A DNA stretch of 64,000 bases from Coffea arabica (Eukaryota; Streptophyta; Magnoliopsida; Gentianales; Rubiaceae), in the NCBI RefSeq assembly GCF_036785885.1, contig NC_092323.1:11602501-11666500 (forward strand). Direction: 5' to 3'. The notes under the pieces are model-generated. The model worked only from the letters and a program-made list of their open reading frames with translations. It was not told the origin of the DNA and searched no databases. The position numbers and the translations under genes were made by a program. Numbering within the stretch: the stretch's first letter is position 1; each line of letters begins with the position of its first letter. Shown here one piece after another: positions 1-11,312 of the stretch.

Positions 1-143
1 CCTCCTTTAAGGCACAGGTGATTGACAAGGACCAATAAACTCCACCAGAGTTTAAAGACTTCTGACATGCACACTAATTACAGACATATCAAAAGAGTAA
101 ATAATATAATTCAATCACTTAGAAGTTATGCAAGAATGTTTAC

Positions 144-3100
144 CACTAATGCTCTGTTCTCGATCAGTGCAACCCTGCTACAGCTAGTTAGCTTCATAGC
201 AGTCACCAATCGCTTGATCTGCCAATCTATAGGTAAGGAATCCATCAACTCAAAGAAGTATGTTGCGTAACCATACTCAGGGCGTTCAAGCACTATCCTG
301 TATGTTATGTAGAAGATCTCAATTACTTCATAGAAGCCCACTAAAATAACACGAGAAAGCCCTAAAACAGAGGCACTATCCTGTATGATTACCTCTATCC
401 TGTATGTTATTCAACAAACAACATACCTATTGTGTCTCTCAAATACAAATATGAATGCTTGAAGGTCTCGGCACCACCCCCATTCAACAGGCCACTTTCT
501 GAATTGTAAATATCGTGCCTAAAGGAAAAAGTATAACGAGAAAAAAAGGTTCATCTGTTAGTGGGAACAATGCATTTTACTCAGATTGGGATGGATGTGA
601 ATTGAAATGAGTAGCAAGTATAATGATAAAAAGACTTGAGATACAAAATAAAAGGAAACACTATACCTGCTCCACAAGTGAAAAGAGACAAGCCAAACAA
701 TAGGTAGCTTTGTCACCCTTGGCACACCGCAATGGAGCAAGCTTTAACAATGAACTCCGTTGAGAAAATAGCTATCCCACATTGTTTTTATTGGAAAAAT
801 GGAAACGAAGGGAAGAAAATTCACATATCAGAGATTAAAATTGGTGAATGTGCCAAAGTATCGCATGAAATTAATTGAAAAATTAACCAGGCAACTGTTG
901 AAAAATCCTGATCTGCAGACATCCTCAATTGCAGCATTATTTCATATCATCATAACCACAGGAGGTGTGACAATGACAGCTGAAGGGCTAACAGCCCAAA
1001 AGTACGAAAATATGAGATGAAGTCGACATCTAACTGTAACAATTAAGCTGCTACAGATAATACCGTAATGTCATGTCTAGACACAAGCCATAAAGGTACC
1101 ACATAGTGGAAAGAGGAAATAGTTAAGCTACAGATTGATCCCACCCAATAAACAAGAAAACATCCCAAAAAAAAATTCTTCCCAACAGAAAATTTTATTT
1201 TAGAAAATCAGGATATCTTTATTTCATCCATCCTGTAAAGATATCTTTATTTTAGGGGGGAGGGCGGAACAAATCTTCAAATTAGACCCAGAATCTTCAC
1301 TCTTCAGTAATCCACCATATGTTTCCAGCTCCCATTTCTTTACGGAGCTAGAACACGTGAATTCTATATTGTCCTTAAGGGCAGGCTACTGAACAACATA
1401 AACAGGTAACATGTACAACTGTGGTGGAGACGACAAATTTTAGACACAAAATAATTTTAACACCTAGATGTCAGTTTCAAGGCATGAGAAACAATTAAAA
1501 ATACACCAGCATAGAGTAGTTGAGGCTAACTAGTGATGTTGGAGACAGTTGGGGATGGGAGTACTTCATTAGTTCTTTTGATGAAAAGGGTACCATGTTT
1601 CTCTGTTACTAGTCCTAAAGACCTGCACTCCACAAATTATCCTAATAACCCCAACTCTTATAACTCAGCAGGGTAAGATAGCACCTAGGCATGATGATCA
1701 CCTAGTATGGCAGGACATGTATTATGACTGCCCACAGTGAGCACCAACTCCAAAAAAAAAAGGGCCTGACAACTAACTCATCCTTGAGTCAGACGATATA
1801 CGTATTACCTGGGCATTTAGCATAAAATTGACTAACAAGACATCTTCTTGAATTGATGCTGGGTGGAAAATAAGTAAAACAAATTCACTTTGTTAAAGGC
1901 AATTGCGAAAGGCATATAATGCATATCCACCAAGCTATTTAGTTGGTGATAATACCTATCAACAGTAATAAATTTCATCCAAGGGCAAAGGACAAAAGAA
2001 TAAAATAAAAATAAATCTATGTACTTTAGTTCTTTGATCCTTTTGATGATCATTTGAAGAACAGCCACCATTTGGCAAATTCTGTGTGTCTCTGTAAAAG
2101 AACAACAGGATTCTCGAGAAAATACAAAGAAAATTTTCAAAAAAGTGGGAATTCCAGCTAAAGATTGGCTTATTTCAGACGATTTTATATCCTCCGGCAT
2201 ATGGGTGAAAAGGGATGGACATCATAGATTTCTCTAATGTTGTCAAGGAAGAACCCACAAACCTTTGAAATAATAGCTTCGAGTTCTGAAAAGTTGTCTT
2301 CAGTGGACAAATCATCAAGGGCCTCGTCACTTTCCTTTTCCCCATAAAGTTTAATTTCATTAACTGATACACCCTTCTGAATCAATACCTGCCCGCATAA
2401 CAAACCAAATGAACCCAAATCAAGGTGGGAACACCAAATAAAACACAAACTACACCTGCAGAAGCCCAGGAGCATCCTCCTCCAATGCTGTTTCAACAGA
2501 ATCCCTACAAGTTGTAGCAGAGCAGATTAACAAAGCTCAAAGAACTATTTCCACCCAAAAAGCAGGGGGGAAAAAACAAATATAAACCACACCAAAGCTT
2601 TGAAAAAGAAAGTTCATTGAAATATAAATGGTCAAACATATTACGTGGCTGATTTTCTCCTTTTCCTAGGACGGTTAATCTTCAGTGGCTTGGCAGATTC
2701 CTGTGCTATGGGATGACAATCTAATCCAGCAGGAACCATCTTGCTCAACCATTCCATTCCAACGACATCTGAATGAGGCACTTGTGCTGACAGCAATTTC
2801 ATCCTCTCTCGCAGCAACAAATGATCAAGCTCATCATCATTGGAATCAGCAGAAAGATCAGGTTCACTTTTAACCAGATCCACGTTATCCAAAGGCAAAT
2901 GGCCTGAAGGAAAACTTTTTTGGCTTGCCTCGTCATTATCCAAGGGTTCTACCTTGACGTTGACAACATTTGCTACAGCTGAATTATGCATGGGACTTTT
3001 ACTGGACAAAAGATTTTGTCTACTGTTTGCACCAGACATAGAGAACTTGTTCTCCGAAAAGCATGTCATAGCATGTGCTTGAGTTGCTACACCTGAATTG

Positions 3101-6100
3101 TGCATGATACTTTTACTGGACAAAAGATTCTGTCTACCGTTTGCACCAGATGTAGAGAACTCTTTCTCCAAAGAACATGTCTTAACCTGTTCTTGAATTG
3201 TCGTCATTTTTCCTGATTTAATTGATTTATTACCCTGCCAGTTACACAAGAACTGTGAATTTCTATGATCTGCATTAGGTAATGCCATAATGACACCTTT
3301 TGATGAACCAGAGATAGAAGTTGTTTGCATCTTGCGATTGGAGTTTTCACCAAATGGTGACTCCTTATCAACATAATCAGTCTCTTCTTTATCAATTCCA
3401 GCACCTTGCTTGTTTAAATCATCCAAAGCTGGCATAGACGATAGGGCAGTATTACCCTGTTTACCAACCAGAAACCAACAACAGTAATGAGAAGCAGAAG
3501 TAGACAAGCATTGAAACAAATTCCCACTAAGTACAAATCAAAATACTAAAAAGAACATATAACAGAGAGCTGCATACAGCTCAAAACAATCTCTTAAATC
3601 AGACACTGGAAACAATTTATAAAGAAAGAAAAAAGATTTAGCAAAACATCATGGTAAAACCATGCAAGCTCCCATTCCCCATCCCCCAAGAGCAGGAAAA
3701 AAGCCACTCAAGAGAACAACAAAGAACAAAAAACAAAATAAGCAAATACCAAATCAAACAACTCGAGAATATCTTCACTACAATCCAAATTAGAATTCAA
3801 ACAAGTTGACAAAAATCTTTATGTTCAACTTGGAATTCTTCCAACTACAGACCAATAAGCATCAAAATCAACTGTATCAGAAACTATTTAAAGTATATAT
3901 TCAGGTAAACATCCTAACACTTTGAATAACCTGTGCAGTATTCTTCATTTGGTCAATTGAACTTGTAACCAATGGATAAGTATTTACTCAACCACCAAGC
4001 CACAAGTCAGTGTGGGACATACTTGATCGATTGTATACATTAAACAAAGGAGATATGGGCCTATTGTGAGCAATAACAGGCTATTCTTTAAATCACAGGG
4101 TCTGCAGGGTAAATGAGATCAACTGAAACACCATCAAACCACCAAATGAAGAATTGCAGTGCATAAAGACAACAATAAAAAGGAGAGGGATTTCAACACC
4201 CATGTTTGACTCTATTTACTAATCAACCCACCAATCCATTAGTCAGCTTCAATAGAGCAACGCATTTCTTTGCATTCGAACTTTGTTGACTTTAACTTTG
4301 CAGAAAAACTAACAGATGAATTAAGACAGAGCAGTCAAAACTTAAACCCAGGGGGTTTTTTTCCATTGAATGCCCTTTGCTCCCTGAATGGGCATGCACA
4401 AAGGAGAAGAGCAAAATCATAAGACTGGAAAAGAAAACCTTTCTATGTAAAGCTTCAAATTTTATACTAAAGAAAAACGTAATTGTACCAACTTCATGAA
4501 TAAGGCTCAAAAAAATCATCCAATCTCAACTTGGAAGCAAGAGGTTACGCCCCACAAGTACCACAGCACTCGACCTGCTGAAATCGAACCAGCAACCAAG
4601 AGGAATTGTCCTCTGCTCTGCCTTTGAGCTTAGGTCGAACAAGACAATTCCTCCATGCCGATTGACTGTATGAGATGCGACTACTAGAAAGAAAGCAACT
4701 ATGAAGACTTCAACTATGCCATTCCAGAAAAAACTATGCAGTTACATATTCAGTTAGAAAAAATTCCGCTTTTCCCACAAATTCAACACAATCCTCACTT
4801 CTTGCAAATACAAGATGGCACATTGCCTAAAAAGGCAAAAAGAATACACATGGAACATCAAAATCTTTCTGAAAACAAAAGTTTAAAAGGAGATATTAGT
4901 CTAAACTTGATTCCAAATAACAAACAAAAAAAAACTATACTTCCGGAGAGCTGAACCCAATATTAGGAAAGTAACAATTGCACTTTTATCTGCATTTCAA
5001 AACACTCCCCAGCTAGAACATTAAATTGATTTAACCTTTTGAGCACTGTAAAATGGAATCCAGAAGAATCCAGATCCTAAATTTTTCCGCAAGCTTCATT
5101 ACATTATGAAGCATGATAGCCTAGATAAAGTAACAAGGCTAAATCTGTTAAAGCTTGATTGAATTTGTTTAGTTGCAAACTAAACCCCTCACACTAAATA
5201 AGCAGAGAAGTACAGCAAATCAACAAGGGAGGAAAGGACAGATAAGTTACCTCTAAAGGAGTCTTGGTCAACCCCAACATTTGGCTGCAACTGAAAAAGA
5301 AAAGGTCAAACTTTAGTTGTTTCTAGCCTTACCGTGTGAAATTTTCATAAGAATGAACTAAATATGTTTGTATTCTTCCTGTCTGGAACTCAGACTACTA
5401 GCACCTGCTTTTCAACATTCATAAAAATGCACATAATGAGATCACAATAACATGCTTAAATGCATTATAAGTCAAATTAAGACAAAATGACACCTTAACA
5501 CAAGCCTTCTCTGACGTTCCTTGAGTACAACATGATCAAGTTCATCAAAAAAGTCAACAGGGTTATCATTCTTAATCTCTAGCAAATCACCACCATTTGC
5601 ACAATTTGAAGGGTTTTTAAATGGACTTGATGGACTGTGGCCAGAACACTGGACATTGATGGAAACATCACGTGATGACAGCAGCGATTGCTGACAGGAA
5701 CTACTTTCCATGCCACTAAGTACCTCTGCTGGAACCATCTCAACACAGACTTTATTTGCTTCAATAACTTGATCACTGCAACCCCCCTGATCACCTAAGC
5801 ATTTGTGTAGAAAGAAATCAAGTCTAACAGCGCATAAAAGACTTCTTAAATAGCACTACCAAAGAGCAAAACCCTCCATTTGGAAGCAAATTCATGAGGG
5901 GACCCAATAATCAGGTCTGGAGATAGAGAAAAGTAAGAAAAGTTCAGATTTTTCTGACTACCAAGTTCAAGTTCCAGTTATATGTCACCAAGTACGGCGT
6001 AAGAACTTTTACCAATGTGATTTTGTTCATATGACCAACTCCCAACCTTTCCTTCCCGAGCAAGGCTAGCAGAAGAGAAACTCTGTAAGACAAAATTTAT

Positions 6101-7139
6101 ACCAATTGAAAAGTGAAATTGACCAACATGTATAGATACAAATGACATAAAAAAAATTCAGACAGAAAAGCTAACTTTTTGAAGCAAACTACATGACAAT
6201 CATATACCAAATTCCATTGTACAGCAAATGGAATGAATCTTGACCATACTGTGGGCGTTTTTTACTAGAAAAATTTTCTGCACAATTATGCATAAGAATT
6301 AACAAGAACACGGAAGCAGAATCACTTAAGTAATCAGAACTCTCCAACCAACAAAATTAGGAGCACCAAAATCCCAACCGAAATAGCAGTATTTGGACCT
6401 AAATCAAACAAGACTCATTTGCTAGAAAATCAAAATACGGAATGCGTCTAATGACAGAGGAGCCAATCACCTTTAATCTAAAGGAAAGGTTATCTAAAGA
6501 ATGACAAGTGCACTTGGAATACGACTTCTTAAGTATTTAATTCGTAGCTGGAAGTGTATTGCCAATCTTGGTTCTAGTCTAAAACAGCAGTGTCCTCCAT
6601 TCCATAAAGCAACATACAACAATTACCAGCAGAACAATCATGTCCAAAATCCCAAAACATTCATAGCATCATAGGACTATAGAAAAATCTCTAATAAAAT
6701 CATAAAAGTAGAAGTTTGTACCATCAAACTAAGGATAGAATTCCTATCCTCTCAGTCAAACTAAATTCCTGAGAAATAAAAGCCAAATGATTATCACCTC
6801 AGAGCCACACTGCCCATTGTCATCCTCCTCCTTCACAAAAGCATCATTATCGACCCTGCATTTCGACCACAAAGAAGAAAAGAAAGGAACAAAAAAAAAC
6901 GTTTTTTCAGCTCTAAAATATTGAAACCAAAAACAAAAACCAATAATCCAGAAACATAACCAAGAGGCTTACGCGGGTAAATTCGAGGTCCCGTCATCTT
7001 CCGAATCGAAATCCGGGAATAAATCGGAAAAACTACTGCGAGCCAACAGAATTTTCAACCGCTGCTTCAACGGCAACCGGTCGTGCTCTTCGGACCACAA
7101 ACCGGAATCCCGAACCTGACTCGTACGCAATTCACCCAT
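144..7139 (-). CDS. Conserved plant nuclear-type protein of unknown function (partial, C-terminus beyond left edge)
   Basis: Eleven coding exons join in phase on the minus strand: 7139-6973, 6855-6798, 6082-6013, 5794-5494, 5290-5251, 3456-2645, 2504-2456, 2388-2263, 771-667, 518-427 and 297-144, giving about 658 residues before the window ends. The start MGELRTSQVRDSG is the only ATG opening the first exon. The C-terminal exons are highly constrained in appearance: CAKGDKATYCLACLFSLVEQ, then RKWPVEWGWCRDLQAFIFVF, then IVLERPEYGYATYFFELMD and IKRLVTAMKLTSCSR. I recall this block from uncharacterised proteins of many plants but know no function. The middle is acidic and low-complexity, with two possible sumoylation sites (VKVE, VKSE) and a basic RPRKRRK stretch that could be a nuclear signal. 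A short motif resembling ELDHxxLxERxxxL occurs three times. The reading frame of exon 6 runs on to a stop at 2641-2643, but a donor there links in phase to the next exon. Exon structure is hand-built; function is unknown. Confidence 0.8.
2971..3198 (-). repeat. Tandem 114-bp repeat inside the coding exon (two copies, 38 residues each)
   Basis: Two adjacent units starting near 2971 and 3085 share the anchors GANxRQNLLSSKS and MHNSxVA in translation. The period is 114 bp, so the frame is kept. This is a recent in-frame duplication within the unknown-function gene. Confidence 0.85.
4570..4638 (-). repeat. tRNA-like sequence, probable tRNA-derived SINE or tRNA pseudogene, inside an intron
   Basis: On the minus strand the 69 nt fold like a tRNA. 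The acceptor arms TCGACCT and AGGTCGA match over 7 bp, a D arm has GCTC/GAGC, and a T arm GCTGG-TTCGATT-TCAGC carries a good B box (GGTTCGATTTC). The A-box-like part is AAGCTCAAAGGCAG. The anticodon arm is one or two bases too short for a working tRNA (a six-base loop with AGAGG/CCTCT), so I favour a decayed SINE head or tRNA pseudogene. It lies in the large intron between exons 5 and 6 of the unknown-function gene. No clear poly-A tail or target duplication was found. Confidence 0.5.
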
Positions 7140-7917
7140 ATTTTCTAAGGGATAGCTCTCAAAATCAATACTTTATTCATTTACCCTCCAAGGCCACGAC
7201 TTCTGCATCAAATTAAACAGAAAAGTTGATGAATTTCATCAAACTAGGGTTCTTAGTAAATGTACATATTCAATCTTAGGTCATCCAAGAGGATAAATGA
7301 GTAGTACCATTGGCTTTCCCAAGAGTACCTACGGCAATTTTCTTGTGTTTGATTATGAAATGTTTGCGCGCCATTGGAGAAGGGAAGGACAGAGGTCTCT
7401 TTCTCTACTAGTTACTGTTCCTTTCAATTGGGAGGTGGAGCCATGGCAGTTTCGAGCTGATTATAAGAGTCCCATGGCTATTATCTTTTCCTTTACCCTT
7501 TTCTTTTTTATCCAATTGTAGCCGACGGTCTATACCAATTTATAGGCCCTGTTCTATTCTCTCTCACTCTCACTCTCTCTCCCTTTTTTTTTCTTTTTTT
7601 GATATTTAATGGAATTTACTTGCATTAGATAGAGTAGAATAATAATGACTGAGCCAATTTTTTCTGTCTTCTCTACTTATGTAATAGTAGCATAGGTTTT
7701 ATTGCTTTATTAATCATTTTTCATAATTTTGTTGGGGAGTTTGTGTGGAGTTCACTAAAAAAATTAAAAAAAATACGATGTTGTTAAGTGATAGGCATAA
7801 ATATGAAATTTCATAAAAATTATAATTGTATGGACTATCTTTTAGTTTGTATCGATCGTATAGATTATCTGTGATTTAATGTAGAACTATCCGTTTGTAA
7901 ATCAGCTCCTGTTAAGT
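7140..7917. other. Gap upstream of the unknown-function gene: 5' UTR and promoter, no coding sequence seen
   Basis: This AT-rich stretch lies upstream of the minus-strand gene start. It holds a CT-rich microsatellite near 7558-7590 (as read on +). The short open frame at 7297-7521 has no recognisable protein character. No TATA box could be fixed with confidence. Confidence 0.5.
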
Positions 7918-8509
7918 TATAACTGTTAAACGAATCGAGCTATTCGATAGGTCGGTTTGTTTCAATTCGTTCGTGTTTGTGAAAGATTCGTTCAAAACCT
8001 TAAACGAGCAGAATTCGAATGAATTTTTTTGTTCGATTAATAATTGAGCAAATACGAGCATGTTCGCGAATTTTGACGAACGTTCGCGAACATGAACATA
8101 ATTGTCATTTGACAAATTTTAGGGTTAATTTTATGGCTGGACTTTTATATTTGGAGGGCAAATTTCTTTGTTTTATTTGTTGTTTTTATGTTTATGTTAG
8201 TTATATAGTTAATGAATAATAGAATTTAGTCACTTAGTGCTTTAATTGTTTTTTATGATGATTAATGATTTGTATGGAATTAGGTTTAAAATAATCTGGA
8301 TTCGAGTTTTTCGAGCATTTCACGAATGACTCATTATATTAAACGAGTTGAACACGAATTCGAACATGAATTTTGCTTAATGAGTTGAACACAAACGCAT
8401 GTTTGGAGTTCGAAAGTTAATAAACGAGCACGAATCTTGTTCGAATCGTTTAATGAACAGAACTCAAACATGAGATACTCGATTCGATTCGACTGATTTA
8501 CAACTACTA
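7918..8509. mobile_element. Non-autonomous hAT-type element with 8-bp target duplication
   Basis: The 592-bp element is flanked by perfect 8-bp direct repeats TGTTAAGT (7910-7917 and 8510-8517), the duplication size typical of hAT transposons. Both ends carry imperfect terminal repeats of the form TA..GTTAAA..CGAATCGAG. The interior is rich in subterminal CGAAC/GTTCG and CGAG/CTCG motifs in both orientations, as usual for hAT ends that bind transposase. No coding capacity was seen, so it would depend on a transposase elsewhere. Confidence 0.72.
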
Positions 8510-8517
8510 TGTTAAGT

Positions 8518-9174
8518 ATTCACCAAGTCATAACAAAGCTATGCTAATGCGAACAAGTTGGTTGGAGGATAACCATCAAATTTAAGGGCTTTAATGTTCT
8601 CTTTTTTTTAAAAAAAAATGACTAGAAAATCTCCTCACAATCGGCTTACGCTACACCAATCCTTGTCAAGTAAATTCGGTTAGTTTGAGCATGTGCACAA
8701 AGCTTGCAACGTACATTGTTAGTACTTGTTAGCGTTTTTTGTGTTCTAAAGTTGGAAAAAGTTACAGACGACATTTTGTGGATAAGCATTTGAGTGGCAA
8801 ATTGGTTTAGACAACATGATAAGAATGATATATGGTTGAAAGATGAACTAAATAATTTCATGTTCAAATCGGGTTCGGATTGGTAAGAGTTTTTTCGAAC
8901 TTTATTTGTCAATAAAATAAGTCAAATTTAAACAATATTCTATATTTAATAATTTTCAAATTCGATAAAAAGTTTGTTCAAATTCGAGTCGGCAAATAAA
9001 AAATAAAAATTGAACAAAATTTCAATTTAGTTAAAATAATCCATCAAATTTGAACACTATAATAATTGAATTGGCTATGCTCGTTTACACCCATAGAATG
9101 ATGTATTATGTATAAAATGCATAATCAAGACAACCCCTCAAGATTGTTTTGTTAAACATGTATTCTGTTATAAC
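8518..9174. other. Gap with a likely degenerate hAT fragment
   Basis: No gene seen. Near 9078-9097 the plus strand reads GCTCGTTTACACCCATAG, the inverse of a common plant hAT terminus (TATGGGTGTAAACGAGC). Upstream there are several TTCGAAC/AAATTCGA subterminal-type motifs. A matching left end could not be placed, so this is probably a truncated hAT copy. Confidence 0.35.
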
Positions 9175-9595
9175 TTTTTGGACTAACTCTACTTTGAACT
9201 CCAGAACTTGTATCTCATTCTCGCATTGTACCTTAAATATTAATTTGAGACACTTTACATAGATTTATCCCATTTGAATCTAATTTATAATAAAATTATC
9301 AAAATAGATGACTGTGCACAAAACATGTATTTTGCGTGATTGATAGGAATCGCGAGATAATGGTAAATACACAATCACCTAATAGAATGATTGAGCCGTA
9401 CTTGTGCACATGGTCCTCTATTCAGCTAGTTTTTGTGCACATGATTGAGCCGTACTTGTGAATTGTTATTAATTGGACTTAAGAGGACAAGTACAAAAAA
9501 CCAGGATACAAAGTGTATAAGATTGAAACTTAGGGTGTAAAATGAAAATATGATGCAAGTTCAAAGGTGTAAAGTGAAACTAGTCCAAATTTTTA
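9175..9595. mobile_element. Short inverted-repeat element (MITE, class unresolved)
   Basis: The left end TTTGGACTAACTCTACTTTG and the inverse of the right end (TTTGGACTAGTTTCACTTTA) match imperfectly for about 60 bp, continuing through a shared GAACTTG(T/C)ATC. There is no open reading frame between them. No convincing target duplication was found, so the superfamily is left open. Confidence 0.5.
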
Positions 9596-10587
9596 ATGGC
9601 AATTCGTGACAAATAAAATGAAATGAAATTAAAGGAGCAACATTCCAGAACAATGCAGTCTTAGATCATGCCATTGGAAGTAAAAAGAAACTACCAATTT
9701 TCCCCATAGCCATGGGAGGCAAAATGGTTTTTGAAAATTTAGGGGGCAAAGTGGACTTACACCTAACTACAGTGGGGTTTAGTGTAATTTTGCCTCAACA
9801 TGATCAATTGCAATTAAATATTCACCAAGTATTCCGAATTACATGTCAACTAATTTTCTTTTTATTTTGATTCCCGAATCTGGCCACAATTACGTTTAGC
9901 ACCCAATAAAATGATACATGTCCGGGATCGAGCTCCGAATTAATGGGCTCCCAAGCCTGAACAACAGGCCCAAACATAACTCTGTCCTCTCTCCGTCACA
10001 TCATATTTGGAAGTTACCATAAAAGGACAAACAAATTTGTCGTTTTGACTTGACCCTTTCAGCTTTAGCATAATAATAACGAAGAACAAGACACCATATG
10101 TAACTTTGCAAACAAAAAAATAAAAATAAAAATCAGCGGGTCAAAATTTACTCTTATCTAAATTTCAATCATAAAGTTCATGACTAGTTAAATATTCGGG
10201 ACAAGAAAAATCGACTAATGTCATCGTTAGAATAGGGGTTTTTGGATCCTATGTTACACTTTTTGGTGTTGCATCCATATTCTATCATATTTTAATGTGA
10301 TAGTTGTCATTTTATCTAAATTTGATAGCTCATGGAGAATTTATTTCAAAACATGGGATAACATAATTGTAACAACGAAAAGGCATTTTAAAAAAAAATC
10401 ACTTTGAAGCGTAAATGAGGCTCCTAATTGATCATAAAAATATAGCAAAACGAGTACTTGCGATTTTCTTTTATATTTCTCAACAAGTTGCTACTCCATC
10501 ACAAACAAAATTTTTACAAAACCAAATAGATACTAGTTGAATATAACATACTTAGTAATGGGAATGGAGTAGGTACGATTAACATTA
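9596..10587. other. Gap without recognisable gene
   Basis: AT-rich sequence with frequent stops in all frames. No motif, RNA gene or convincing repeat boundary was recognised. Confidence 0.4.
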
Positions 10588-11303
10588 AGGAAAATGACAT
10601 GTTTCATCATTTACGTTTCGCAAAAATATTCTTTTCGTCCCTCACTTTTAAAATAAAGCAAATTCGTCCCTAACATTTAAAAATTAAAACTATTACATCC
10701 CTGAACCTAATTTTCAATCTGAATCAAACCATTCAACAACCTAGTAATAAATTTCGGAAATATAATTGATAAATCATTCGGTCAATTTTATTATATTCAC
10801 ATGACATTTAGTAAACGAAAAAAATAAAAATTATAACATAAAAGGTCATTCTTTGTCTTGGAATAGTAGAGTTCTTTTTTGGATAAATCTTTTCATACAT
10901 CGTTAGTATATCCGCTTGCGAATCTAGATGTGTATCATAAATATAAAATTTGGTGTTTAAATTTAAATTGAAATGATATGGCGGTACATAAAACCGTCAG
11001 TGTATACAATGATAATCTAGGAAAGATTAATCTTTCTTTTTTATGTTATAATTTTTTATTTTTTATTTTTGGGTTCATTAAATTTTACATGAATATCAAG
11101 TTGAGTTAACCAAGTGATCTGCCAATTACACCCCCAAAATTTGTAATCAGGTTGATTGGTAGTTTGATTCAGATTGAAATTTGAGTTCAGGAATGTAAGA
11201 ACTTCAGTTTTTAAATGTCAAGAACGAAATTGCTTCGTTTTTAAAGTGAGGGATGAAAAGAATATTTTTGTGAAATGTGAAGGATGAAACCGATCATTTT
11301 CCC
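10588..11303. mobile_element. MULE-type MITE with long terminal inverted repeats and 9-bp target duplication
   Basis: The 716-bp element is bordered by TTAACATTA on both sides (10579-10587 and 11304-11312); a 9-bp duplication is the hallmark of Mutator-like elements. The inverted arms are about 150 bp long, beginning GGAAAATGA and running through TTCGTCCCTCACTTT and CAATCTGAATCAAAC on both arms. No transposase frame is present. The TIR wording (GGAAAAT, CGTCCCTCACTTT) is shared with the larger element at 50840-52223, so the two belong to one lineage. Confidence 0.75.
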
Positions 11304-11312
11304 TTAACATTA

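Noticed and set aside
2641-3519. Single-exon protein ending RKRRKSAT at 2641
   Set aside because: A GT donor sits at 2643-2644 and joins in phase to DSVETALEEDAPGLLQ; the stop lies in the intron, and the 5' part of the frame before 3456 is also intron.
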